Below, one piece after another: positions 51,789 through 60,572 of a stretch of DNA of 64,000 nucleotides (position 1 is the stretch's first letter; the number at the start of each line of letters is the position of its first letter). Made by a program: the position numbers and the translations under genes. A model generated the notes under the pieces. The model was given only the letters and a program-made list of their open reading frames with translations. It was not told the DNA's origin and made no database searches. Source of the DNA: CAYLPU01 sp964385635 (GTDB lineage Bacteria > Chloroflexota > Anaerolineae > B4-G1); NCBI GenBank assembly GCA_964385635.1, contig CAYLPU010000008.1:11968-75967 (forward strand), written 5' to 3'.

Positions 51789-51901
51789 AGGTCTTCCTCC
51801 TTGAATTGCAGACAGACAGGCAGGCAGGGAGTAAGGATTAGGGAGTAGGAAGTAAGGGACTTTGCTGAGCAAAGTGAATCTTCCTCACACTTCGTCATCC
51901 T

Positions 51902-54900
51902 CTACTTCTCGCTCCATACGACCGTCACCTCCGTCCCGCGCCCAATCTCGCTTTCGACCGTCAGTGTGGCGCCAATGGTCTCGGCCCGCTCATGCATGAT
52001 GCCCAGCCCCAGGCTCTCCAGCGGCACACTGCCGGAATCGAAGCCACGTCCGTCGTCGCCGATGCATAATTCCACCGACTTCGGCTCGCAGCGAAGGCTC
52101 ACCGTCGCCTGGCTGGCCTTGGCGTGTTTGGCCACGTTGTTCAGCGCCTCCTGGGCGATGCGGTACAGCGCCACTTTCACGTCGGGCGGTAGGGAGCGCT
52201 CTCCCTCCACCTCCACGACGACCGGCACCCGCGCCCGTCCGGTGGTGGCCTCGGCCAGTTGACGCAGCAGGTCACCCAACTCCGCCTCGATCAGGGCAGA
52301 CGGTCGGAGTTCCAGCAGCAACGTGCGCATCTCCGCCAGCGCCCCCCGGGTCAACTGGCGCACTTCCTCCAGACGGTGCCGTCCGACATCTGGGTCCCGC
52401 TCCCACAGACGGGGCAGCACCTCGGCAATGAGACTGGCCGAAAAGAGGGTTTGGGTGACGGCGTCGTGCAGGTCGCGGGCCAACCGCTGGCGTTCCTCCA
52501 CAACTGCCAACTCCTGCGCCTGTTCGTACAGTTGGGCGTTCTCGACGGCCAGGGCGGCTCGTTGGACCAGGGCTACGAAGAGCCGCTGCTCATCGCCACC
52601 GAAAGCGCGGGGTTGGGCATAACTCACGTTGAACACGCCGAAGACCTGACCGCCGATTTCGATAGGGACGTGCATGAAAGAGCGGATGCCTTCGGGCCCG
52701 GTGATACGTCCGGCGACGCACAGGTCAGTGGATACATCCTCTACGACGATTGGCTCACCGCTGGCAGCCACGCGCCCCACGACCCCCTCCCCCAGGGCGA
52801 AGGACATCTGAGCCATCGTCTCAGGACTGAAGCCGTGAGCAGCCCGCACTACCAGCCTCTCTCGCTCTGCATCCCACACCATCAGCGAGCTTTTGTTTGC
52901 CTGGAGGATGTCCACTGCGATGTCTACCAGTGCTTGTAATACCTCATCCAGACGTAGGTGGCGGTACAGCTCTTCGTCGGCACGGTAGAGGGCCTCCAAT
53001 TCCTGCGTGCGCTGCTCAATCTCGTGCGTCCTTTCCTCAACCTGAATTTCAAGCTCACGGCTTCGCGCCTCGACGCTTCTGACCCGCAGCCGGTAACCGC
53101 CGATCACGCCCCCCACCAGCACCAGGGCGACGATCCCCCTGAACCACCACGTCTCCCAGACCGGTGGCGTGACGGTGATGTAGACTGCGACTCCTTCCTC
53201 ATTCCAGACCCCATCGTTGTTCGAGCCTTTGAGCCGGAAGACGTAATCCCCTCCCCTCAGATTCGTATAGCTGGCATAGTGGCGCGCCCCGGCGTAAACC
53301 CAATCCTGGTCTTGTCCCTCCAGCATGTAGGCGTATTGGTTCTTTTCTGGGGCGGTGTAATCCAGGGCCGCAAACTCGAACGAAATGAAGTTGTCCTTGT
53401 AGGACAACTGGATGTGCTCGTTTGCGGGTAGATCCGTGCGCACCGTCTGGTTGAACTTGCTGAAAGCCGTGATGACAATCGGGGGGATGTGTGGATTGTC
53501 CGTGACCTGCTCAGGATAGAAGGCGTTGAAGCCCTGGATGCCCCCAAAGAACATTTCTCCACGATTACTCCGAAAATAGGCTCCAGCATTAAACTCATTG
53601 TTCTGCAAACCATCGCTTACATCGTAATTGCGGAAGGTCTCTGTGCGCGGGTCGAATCTGGACAACCCATTGTTGGTGCTGAGCCACAGGAATCCTTCTG
53701 CATCGGCCAGGATGCCATAAACTGTATCATTGGGCAATCCGTCTTTCTCCGTGTAATAGGTAAACGTTTGAGTGGCACGGTCAAAGCGGTTTAGCCCCCC
53801 TCCAAACGTTCCGACCCAAACCACCCCTGTCGGGTCTTCACAAAATGACGACACCGCGTCACTGCTCAGGCTTTGCGGGTTATCAGGATCGTGCTTGTAA
53901 CGCGTAAATCGGCTATTGGCGCCATCCCAGAGATTGATCCCCCCCCGCGTGCCCACCCATAACACGCCGGCCCGGTCCTCATAGATCGCCCGCACGCAGT
54001 TATCGCTCAGGCTGAAAGGGTCACCTGCATCATGTTGGTAATGGACAAAGGTTCCAGTGGCGCGATCCAAGCGGTTAAGGCCTCCATTCCAGGTTCCAAT
54101 CCATAGGTTACCCGACCGGTCCTCGTAAATCACGAACGCATCGTTATCACTCAAGCTACCCGGATCGTGGGGGTCGTGCCGGTAGTGAGTAAACGTCCCC
54201 GTCTGAGGGTCAAATCGGTTGAGCCCCCCGTAATTTGTCCCAACCCACAACATGCCGGCACGATCCTCGTAGATGGCGCGCACGTCATTGTTGCTCAGAC
54301 TGGTGGGGTCTGCGGGGTCGTGTTGGTAAACGGTGAATGTATCCGAGACGCGATCCAGCTTGTTGAGCCCCCCGCCGAACGTTCCGATCCACAGCAAGCC
54401 ACTCCGATCCTCGTAAATGGACCAAACTATGTTATCGCTCAGGCTGTTGGGAAGATTGGGGTTGTGTTGGTATAGAGCGAATTGATCGGCCGTCCGGTTG
54501 TATTTGCTCAGCCCGCCTCCCAGGGTACCAATCCACAGCACGCCGGACCGATCCTCGTAAATGGACCGGACCGAATCGCCGCTCAGACTGTGCGGGTCAT
54601 TCGGGTCGTGCCGGAAATGGATGAAACTATTCTGACGCCGGTCCAGCCCTTCGGCTCCGCTCAGGACAAGTTGGTCAAGTCCGTTTTGGGTTCCAACCCA
54701 CAGCCTCCCGGCGCGATCTTGTAGAATGGCCCACACTCGGTTATCACTCAAACTGTGTGGATCGTCCGGGTTATGCTGGTAATGGATAAAGGTCTGGGTA
54801 GAACGGTCCAATTGGTCGAGTCCCCCTCCTTCCGTGCCGATCCACAGCACCCCCTGGCGATCCTCAAAGATGGCTTGTACCTTGTTTTCACTCAGGCTTT

Positions 54901-55657
54901 GCGGGGCACTAGGATCGTGCTGATAGTGGGTAAACGTTCCGGTCGTTCGGTCAAACCGGTCTAGCCCGCTATGCGTTCCAATCCACAGTTCTCCGCTGCG
55001 GTCTTCATAGATCACCCTCACAGTATTATCGGACAGTGTCTTGGGATCGTCCGGGTCATGCTGGTAATGGGTAAACGTGTTCGTCGCCCGATCCAGTTGG
55101 TCAAGCCCGCCATCTACAGTTCCAACCCAGAGCATCCCCGTATGGTCCTCATAAATGGATGAGACCTCCATCCCGCTCAGGCTTTGCAGGTCTTGCTGAT
55201 CGTGCTGATAATGGATAAACGTTTCGGTCGTTCGATCAAACCGGTCCAGCCTGTTCCTCGTTCCCACCCACAGTTCCCCACTCCGGTCTTCATAGATCGT
55301 CCTCACATAGTTATTGGACAATGTCATAGGATCATCCGGGTCATGTTTGTACACGACAAACTCGTAGCCGTCGTATTTATTGAGTCCGTCTTCCGTACTA
55401 AACCACATGAACCCTCGCTGATCCTGCAGAACCGCAAATACCGAGCTTTGGGATAGACCGTCCTCAAGCGATATTCGCTCAAATCGAATGGTATTCGTCT
55501 GCCCCTGCGGAGCAGGAGATATTTCAGTCCGTGCATAGCCGGCGGCAGGCAGACTGCCGGTGACGCTCCCCGGACCGCGTGCCATCGCCAGTAGGCTGGC
55601 AAGACTTGCTAAGCAAACGGCAAGAAGGGGAGTCAAGAATCGCTTTTTGGATTTCAT
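51902..55657 (-). CDS. Propeller-type sensor histidine kinase (two-component propeller, GAF, HisKA_3)
   Basis: About 1,251 residues. A signal or anchor segment is followed by about 14 propeller repeats (YEDRSGxLWVGTxxGGLNRFDR) to about residue 700, and then a Y_Y_Y domain. A membrane helix lies near 840-860, a GAF domain near 905-1040, and a HisKA_3 region with His near 1064 (QRLARDLHDAVTQTLF). The HATPase has N box ALYRIAQEALNNVAKHA and G boxes DDGRGFD and GLGIM. The architecture resembles polysaccharide-sensing hybrid systems but lacks the C-terminal regulator, which is the separate gene at 51138. One blade carries an in-frame VLSGAEG repeat insert (near 54650-54670). Confidence 0.92.
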   Translation of the reverse strand: MKSKKRFLTPLLAVCLASLASLLAMARGPGSVTGSLPAAGYARTEISPAPQGQTNTIRFERISLEDGLSQSSVFAVLQDQRGFMWFSTEDGLNKYDGYEFVVYKHDPDDPMTLSNNYVRTIYEDRSGELWVGTRNRLDRFDRTTETFIHYQHDQQDLQSLSGMEVSSIYEDHTGMLWVGTVDGGLDQLDRATNTFTHYQHDPDDPKTLSDNTVRVIYEDRSGELWIGTHSGLDRFDRTTGTFTHYQHDPSAPQSLSENKVQAIFEDRQGVLWIGTEGGGLDQLDRSTQTFIHYQHNPDDPHSLSDNRVWAILQDRAGRLWVGTQNGLDQLVLSGAEGLDRRQNSFIHFRHDPNDPHSLSGDSVRSIYEDRSGVLWIGTLGGGLSKYNRTADQFALYQHNPNLPNSLSDNIVWSIYEDRSGLLWIGTFGGGLNKLDRVSDTFTVYQHDPADPTSLSNNDVRAIYEDRAGMLWVGTNYGGLNRFDPQTGTFTHYRHDPHDPGSLSDNDAFVIYEDRSGNLWIGTWNGGLNRLDRATGTFVHYQHDAGDPFSLSDNCVRAIYEDRAGVLWVGTRGGINLWDGANSRFTRYKHDPDNPQSLSSDAVSSFCEDPTGVVWVGTFGGGLNRFDRATQTFTYYTEKDGLPNDTVYGILADAEGFLWLSTNNGLSRFDPRTETFRNYDVSDGLQNNEFNAGAYFRSNRGEMFFGGIQGFNAFYPEQVTDNPHIPPIVITAFSKFNQTVRTDLPANEHIQLSYKDNFISFEFAALDYTAPEKNQYAYMLEGQDQDWVYAGARHYASYTNLRGGDYVFRLKGSNNDGVWNEEGVAVYITVTPPVWETWWFRGIVALVLVGGVIGGYRLRVRSVEARSRELEIQVEERTHEIEQRTQELEALYRADEELYRHLRLDEVLQALVDIAVDILQANKSSLMVWDAERERLVVRAAHGFSPETMAQMSFALGEGVVGRVAASGEPIVVEDVSTDLCVAGRITGPEGIRSFMHVPIEIGGQVFGVFNVSYAQPRAFGGDEQRLFVALVQRAALAVENAQLYEQAQELAVVEERQRLARDLHDAVTQTLFSASLIAEVLPRLWERDPDVGRHRLEEVRQLTRGALAEMRTLLLELRPSALIEAELGDLLRQLAEATTGRARVPVVVEVEGERSLPPDVKVALYRIAQEALNNVAKHAKASQATVSLRCEPKSVELCIGDDGRGFDSGSVPLESLGLGIMHERAETIGATLTVESEIGRGTEVTVVWSEK

Positions 55658-55800
55658 CAGAAGCACCTCTTTTCCAGACAACGACCACTCCCGTGTAGCC
55701 ATCCGTGGCCGGACTGGCTTTCAATCTTCAGCGTTGCACGGCTTGCTTCGTGGCAATCACGCATAGGGTGCTATTCCACTCTGCTTCGGCGTCGTCACTG

Positions 55801-55967
55801 CTAGATCGGCGGGCATTGCCAAGCGCCCAAAACAGTCTCAATGTGCTGGGCCACGGCCAAAGCCACGTCCTCGCGCCAGGGACGGGCCACCACTTGCACC
55901 CCGATGGGCAAACCCCCGGGCGATGTGCCAGCACGAACGACCACACACGGCCATGTAGCGGCGCGAA
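55801..55967 (-). pseudogene. Amidase C-terminal remnant
   Basis: On the minus strand one frame reads ATWPCVVVRAGTSPGGLPIG, then VQVVARPWREDVALAVA, and ends ETVLGAWQCPPI at a TAG (55801-55803). This is the C-terminal end of an amidase-signature enzyme. No upstream catalytic region with the Ser-Ser-Lys triad is present, so it is a decayed fragment. Confidence 0.65.
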
Positions 55968-56024
55968 ATATCAAGCGACGCGTCTATTTGACTTGGTCGC
56001 CTTTCCTCGACATGCATGCCTGCC

Positions 56025-56567
56025 TCAGCAAGCGCAGCGTAGGCTTTCTCTCCAGGCTTTGGCTTTTTTATCCATTTCTTTGATCAGTCCATCTTTTCCT
56101 GCCATATAACCCTCGATGCCGTGTGGGAACCTTTGAGCTAAGTCTTCCTTCAAACAACTGTAGGCCTGTGCTTCTTCAGGATGAGCGATCATATAGTCTC
56201 TAAAGTTCAGATGGTGTTCTATTCCAGGATGTCCAGTCGGGAGTATATGAATATGGTGCGTCCGAGTAGCGTCACCGCCCTTGATGAAGAATCGCCTTCC
56301 GGGGATGCCAAACTCTCCTTGTGGCCGGTACCCCTGTCTGGCCATTTCCTCGTTGAAATCGTCCATCTTCTCAATGTCTTGCACCTCAACCAACATATCA
56401 ATGATGGGCTTGGCGCTGATGCTGGGGATAGCAGTACTACCGATGTGATGGATGGCTACTACTTCCTGGCCTAAAACTGCGACGATTCTATCGGCTTCAG
56501 TCTTGAACAGATGGGGCCAACCTGGATCGTATGGGACAACTTCAATTCTTCTGACCATGTCGCTCAC
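56025..56567 (-). CDS. GrpB-family protein
   Basis: 180 residues. IEVVPYDPGWPHLFKTEADRI, HHIGSTAIPSISAKPIIDMLV and HHIHILPTG are the GrpB (UPF0157) signatures, a nucleotidyltransferase-like fold sometimes fused to dephospho-CoA kinase. Activity is unproven. GTG at 56567 and ATG at 56558 are both possible starts; the second has AGGTG in better position. Confidence 0.88.
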   Translation of the reverse strand: MSDMVRRIEVVPYDPGWPHLFKTEADRIVAVLGQEVVAIHHIGSTAIPSISAKPIIDMLVEVQDIEKMDDFNEEMARQGYRPQGEFGIPGRRFFIKGGDATRTHHIHILPTGHPGIEHHLNFRDYMIAHPEEAQAYSCLKEDLAQRFPHGIEGYMAGKDGLIKEMDKKAKAWRESLRCAC

Positions 56568-56832
56568 CTGATATCATAGTCCTCTGTTGTTGCTCGGACC
56601 ATTTCTTTCCCTCGTCAGTAGCTTATTCGGATTTGTCAGCCCGATACATATCGTAGCAATCGAGTTCTCGAAACAGATCAGCGCACACGATGCTGGTTTT
56701 GTTCCCGGCCTGTTCTGGCTCAATACAGTTTCTCTTTGTCCTCAAAACCCTTGCGCCACCCCTTGTTGACTCTGAAGACATAACTACGCCATCCTTGCTC
56801 AACTTTTAGCAAAGAATACAGCGTTTGCAAAT
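56568..56832. other. Intergenic stretch without a supported gene
   Basis: 265 bp with lower GC than its neighbours and no convincing ORF, promoter or repeat. It may be decayed DNA between two gene remnants. Confidence 0.4.
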
Positions 56833-56895
56833 GGGCTATCCCCCTATCTCTGTGGTTCTCTGTGTCTTCTCCGTGTAACTCTGTGTAACGACTGC
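56833..56895. repeat. CTCTGTG-type dispersed repeat, copy A
   Basis: 63 bp nearly identical to 63830-63892: GGGCTATC.CCCTATCTCTG, TTCTCTGTGTCTTCTCCGTG, TAACTCTGTGTAACGACTGC. It truncates the methyltransferase fragment that begins at 57062. Confidence 0.8.
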
Positions 56896-57062
56896 CTCAT
56901 ACTTTCATATCCGGGTCCGCAGCCCAAATCCAAGATGCTCGGCTTCTCCGGTAGCAGAGAGACAAAATCCTGGATGGAAGGCATGAGTACAGTGTTCTCA
57001 TACCAGTCCTCAGCGGTTCTTTCGGCCGTCAGATTATAGAATTGCCTCATATCTTTATCCAT
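56893..57062 (-). pseudogene. Truncated SAM methyltransferase
   Basis: About 55 N-terminal residues of a class I methyltransferase (FYNLTAERTAEDWYENTVLM, then SILDLGCGPGYES). The frame runs into the CTCTGTG repeat just after motif I and ends, so the SAM-binding core is incomplete. Confidence 0.7.
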
Positions 57063-57153
57063 TAATCATTACCGCGCTGCAAAAGAAAAATGGCTCCCGC
57101 CGATATTATACTTCAGCGGCGGCGCTGACACAAATAAACGTCCTCCCACCACG

Positions 57154-57217
57154 CAAAAACTCCCCGGCATCGGCCAGCCGGGGAGTTTTGAGACTAGCGA
57201 GGTGGCTAGTCTTTTTA
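57154..57217 (-). repeat. Terminator-associated repeat, copy 3
   Basis: On the minus strand CTCCCCGGCTGGCC .. GCCGGGGAG is followed by TTTTTGCG, directly after the stop of the LysM gene at 57223. A second small hairpin (GACTAGC/GCTAGTC) precedes it. A convincing intrinsic terminator. Confidence 0.8.
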
Positions 57218-57222
57218 GGCCA

Positions 57223-58332
57223 TTATTTCGTCCTACCCCATACCTCGATTTCGGCCAAGCACGTATCGTCGTACTTCCACCCAGGAAAGACCTCTTCGAT
57301 GACCACTTTGACGAAGGTGGTCTGTATATTCGGCCCAGGGGCGCGAACCAGGGGGATCATCTGCATTCCCTGCTTATCGCCGAAGCCCAGTTCGACTTGC
57401 TCCCCGTTGGAGAAGATGAGGGTCACCCGCTTTATGCGGTTGTTCTTGGCGAAGATGTCCGCGTTCTTGTCATAGCCCATGTCCATGCTGATGCTGTGAA
57501 CCTCGATCGTTCTGGGGAAGGTGAGCATAATCCACTCGCCAACGCCCGACCCGGCGACGCCCTCAACCCAGGCACTCTCGCGCCTGCCGTCGGTGGCCAT
57601 CCAGGACTGATATTGGCCCCAGCGATCCGTGCGCAGGTGCGAGGACGCGCTGACGGTCGCAAAGGGCGTGAGGTTTCTGGTCGTTACCGGTGCCGACACG
57701 ACCTCCAGACATTCAACTGCGATGTACCGGCCTCCATAGCTGGGAACATCGGTGCGTAGCGCGCCCCATACGCGGATCTGCTCGCCTGTCCACCGAAGCT
57801 CCTCGATCCGGCGCCCTACGAGGCCATCTATTCCTCCGATGCCGAAACCCTGCCCGTCCGAACGCTCGAAGTAGTGGGTGTGCTGGGAGCCAGGCGGGAG
57901 GTTGACGATCTGGCCCACCCAGCCGTCAACCGTGTCCTGCGCAGGGCTGGGGGCAGGCCCAGGTAGAGCGCCAGGGATTGTCAGTCGCTGGCCCACGTAG
58001 ATGCGGGTGCTTCGCAAATTGTTCGCCCGTATGATCGCCTGAACGGTCGTGCCGAACCGGCGAGCGATGCTAAAGAGTGTGTCGCCGCGCCGCACGATGT
58101 AGACGGCGCCGGCAGGAATGACCAACCGCTGGCCGGCGTAGACCAACGAGTTCCAGCGCAGTCCGTTGGCCTGTGCCAGTTGGCTCACGCTGACGCCGTG
58201 GTGGGCCGCGATGCTGAGCAGTGTATCGCCCGGCTGGACAATGTAGGTGCCCGAGCCTTGGGCTTGGACTGGCGTAGCACAGATTCCTAGAATGAGAATG
58301 GCAGCGATGATGGTAACAACTAGACGTTTCAT
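57223..58332 (-). CDS. Secreted LysM protein with repeated domain and discoidin-like domain
   Basis: 369 residues. A signal peptide (IIAAILILGICATPVQAQ) is followed by two LysM modules (YIVQPGDTLLSIAAHHGVS and YIVRRGDTLFSIARRFGTT). One copy of the QFDDY-type module follows (VDGWVGQIVNLPPGSQ .. IRVWGALRTDVPSYGG), then the same C-terminal glycan-binding domain as the 43027 lipoprotein (SSHLRTDRWGQYQSWMATD .. DDTCLAEIEVWG). It is thus a wall-bound carbohydrate binder. ATG at 58332 follows GGAGG; an in-frame GTG with its own GGAGG at 58401 could give a longer N-terminus but would spoil the signal peptide. Confidence 0.85.
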   Translation of the reverse strand: MKRLVVTIIAAILILGICATPVQAQGSGTYIVQPGDTLLSIAAHHGVSVSQLAQANGLRWNSLVYAGQRLVIPAGAVYIVRRGDTLFSIARRFGTTVQAIIRANNLRSTRIYVGQRLTIPGALPGPAPSPAQDTVDGWVGQIVNLPPGSQHTHYFERSDGQGFGIGGIDGLVGRRIEELRWTGEQIRVWGALRTDVPSYGGRYIAVECLEVVSAPVTTRNLTPFATVSASSHLRTDRWGQYQSWMATDGRRESAWVEGVAGSGVGEWIMLTFPRTIEVHSISMDMGYDKNADIFAKNNRIKRVTLIFSNGEQVELGFGDKQGMQMIPLVRAPGPNIQTTFVKVVIEEVFPGWKYDDTCLAEIEVWGRTK

Positions 58333-58468
58333 GACAGAGCCTCCTTTTTTGTTCTTGGTGTACCTCAAGTTGACTTTACTGTGTTCTAGATATACGTTCA
58401 CTTTTGGGACCTCCTTTCAGGTTTTGGCTAGAATGTCATCTCGCCTTATCTCTGCCTACAGTGTAACA

Positions 58469-58552
58469 CAAAAAACTCGCCGGCGCATCGGCCAACCGGG
58501 GAGTTTTGGACCTGGTCAGGTGGGGGGTCTTTTTCCTGGTCAGGTGACCAGG
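58469..58552 (-). repeat. Terminator-associated repeat, copy 4
   Basis: Closest to copy 2: GGCGCATCGGCCAACCGGGG, AGTTTTGGACCTGGTCAGG, CTGGTCAGGTGACCAGG, and the flank GTGTAACACA. It lies between the 58666 lipoprotein gene and the LysM gene, both on the minus strand. Confidence 0.75.
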
Positions 58553-58590
58553 TGGGCCCTCCGCGCATCGATCACCTCGCAATACAAACA

Positions 58591-58617
58591 AAACGCCCGG
58601 CGATGCGCCGGGCGTTT
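58591..58617 (-). terminator. Intrinsic terminator of the 58666 lipoprotein gene
   Basis: AAACGCCCGGCG and CGCCGGGCGTTT (58591-58617) form a strong palindrome; on the minus strand it is followed by TGTTTGT. Works in either direction in principle. Confidence 0.75.
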
Positions 58618-58665
58618 GCATTACGCATGGGGTGATCGGGTGAGTCCATCCCTTATCGCATTGTA

Positions 58666-60519
58666 TCACTCGGTCAATTCAAACGACTCGACGATTTGAT
58701 CCACCACGGCCTGCGAGGCTTCGAGAATGGCGATGGCCTGGTAATCAGCCGTGAATTCGTGCAGGCTGATGGAAAACTCCAGGCCTCCTATCTGCACACC
58801 AGCAGTACCGTTGTAGTGCACAGCCTTGTCTTTGCCGTCGTATACTAGCACGTCTCTGCGCAGTTCTTGCCCCAGAAATATCATCGCGCCCCTGGTTTCG
58901 AAGTCGCCTGCGGGGAGACCGACAAGTCCCAGGCGGACATCTTCCGCGACGCGCCTGTACCCAATGACCAACGTCAGCGTTTGCTGGCTGAGTGTTACAA
59001 CGTTCGGCCCTTCCTGAACCACCCAGGCGGGCGGGTGACGAAAAGCGAAACCATAGTCCGTGTTGGTATAACTGGCCCAGCCTGGATATGGGTCTTCTAG
59101 CGTACCCGGTGGTGGGGTTGAGGTCGCCCTTTGCTCATAGGAGGCCACGATCTGCAGCAACACGTCCCTGGTCGTCTCCAGGTAGTCTTCAAAAGTGGCG
59201 GTCTCGCTGGGCGCGGCACCATACTCAATCCGCGTACCATCTGCCAGGCTGACTATCAAAGTCTCATTATGATACATCAGCGTCTCCCCTGGTCCAATCT
59301 CTTCGTATCCTGCAGCCGTGTAGCTCTGGCCCTCGATAACGATGATGTCGCTTTTACCGACTCCCCCATAAGCACGACCTGTGCGGCCGCAGATGGCGTA
59401 TCGAAAGCCTTGATTGGGTGGCGCAGAGATGTTGATGTAGCCCAGCTCATAACTGACGCTGACGCACAATTTGTCAGTGTACGTTTCCCGAAGTTGCACC
59501 ATGTATTCGCCCGCTGACATCCCTTCCGGCAGTTCATCAGTTGGGAAGCCATCGACGCCAGTCTCGGTGATTGTAGCGCTCGCTGGGTAGCTGAACTGAT
59601 ACCCGTAGACGTCATTCACGTAGACCAGCCAATCTTCGGTGGATTGCTCCGTGTCGGGTATTTCCACGGCGACTTCTAGCGACTGAATCATTGTGTCGAG
59701 CAACGACAGGTCGGGCGTGAAGCTGGACATATCCTCCGCGTCCAGTCGCTGCTCGATTTCCTGAATGTAGCTATCGAAGTTGTCCCGAAAGTCGTCGCCT
59801 GGGTCCTCCGTCACGGCGGCGGGCAGCGTGGGATGCGATACCGGCAGAATAGCCGCCACGTAGTAGCTGCCATCATCCGTCATTCCCTGGAAGGTGTAGA
59901 ACATCTCCTGGTTGTTGATTGGGACATAAGCCTGACCGTACTGGGTCACGAAGCACACGCCCGCCCCGTTCTGGAAACTGATGTAGGAGGCTTGGGTGCG
60001 CATCATCTGGACGGCGTTGAACAGCGGCAGGAAGGGGATTCCATCTGGCGTGGCTGGCTTCTCCGCCAGAAATTGCCGTAAGGCTGCGATGGTGTTCGCG
60101 GCGGCTTCGCTGCTGGCCTCAAACTCACTGACAGGGTAAACGACAATTTGTGGTTCGTGGAACGTTTCCGGCAGGATATAACCATCGAACGAGAGCCGGA
60201 AGTGCTCCGGCTCGACCTCCCATTCGGCGACGCCATCGGGCCCTACGGCGGGAACGGTTTCGGCCACCACCTCAGCGGCAAGCGTGTCATCGTACGAGAA
60301 GCTGATCCCTTCATAGAGCACATCGGGGCCTGGCGTGCTCGTCGGCAGCGGCTCGCTCGTCGGCTCGGGCACACTCGTTGCTTCTGGGGGTGAGGTGGGC
60401 ACATCCACCGGCGTGGCCGTTGGCGGTTCGGTAGGCTGGGCCGTGGCTGGCCCGCAGCCACTGAAAACCAGCACGCTCAGAATGAGCACGAATACCAAAG
60501 TAGAGCATTTACTCTCCAT
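58666..60519 (-). CDS. Lipoprotein of unknown function
   Basis: 617 residues with lipobox VFSGC near residue 22 and a long Pro/Thr/Ser linker (TPVDVPTSPPEATSVPEPTS). Two globular parts follow. The first (about 70-280) has FSYDDTLAAEVVAETVPAV. The second contains two segments beginning YGYQFSYPASATITE and YGFAFRHPPAWVVQE, a PsbP/Mog1-like pattern often seen in bacterial stress-related lipoproteins. No catalytic motif seen. ATG at 60519. Confidence 0.7.
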   Translation of the reverse strand: MESKCSTLVFVLILSVLVFSGCGPATAQPTEPPTATPVDVPTSPPEATSVPEPTSEPLPTSTPGPDVLYEGISFSYDDTLAAEVVAETVPAVGPDGVAEWEVEPEHFRLSFDGYILPETFHEPQIVVYPVSEFEASSEAAANTIAALRQFLAEKPATPDGIPFLPLFNAVQMMRTQASYISFQNGAGVCFVTQYGQAYVPINNQEMFYTFQGMTDDGSYYVAAILPVSHPTLPAAVTEDPGDDFRDNFDSYIQEIEQRLDAEDMSSFTPDLSLLDTMIQSLEVAVEIPDTEQSTEDWLVYVNDVYGYQFSYPASATITETGVDGFPTDELPEGMSAGEYMVQLRETYTDKLCVSVSYELGYINISAPPNQGFRYAICGRTGRAYGGVGKSDIIVIEGQSYTAAGYEEIGPGETLMYHNETLIVSLADGTRIEYGAAPSETATFEDYLETTRDVLLQIVASYEQRATSTPPPGTLEDPYPGWASYTNTDYGFAFRHPPAWVVQEGPNVVTLSQQTLTLVIGYRRVAEDVRLGLVGLPAGDFETRGAMIFLGQELRRDVLVYDGKDKAVHYNGTAGVQIGGLEFSISLHEFTADYQAIAILEASQAVVDQIVESFELTE

Positions 60520-60572
60520 TCCTCGCCTCTCAAACAACGCTGTGCCATCAACGCTGCTTATTCACGTCACGA

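Noticed and set aside
58333..58401. N-terminal extension of the 57223 LysM protein from GTG 58401
   Set aside because: It has its own GGAGG, but it would bury the signal peptide that begins at ATG 58332.
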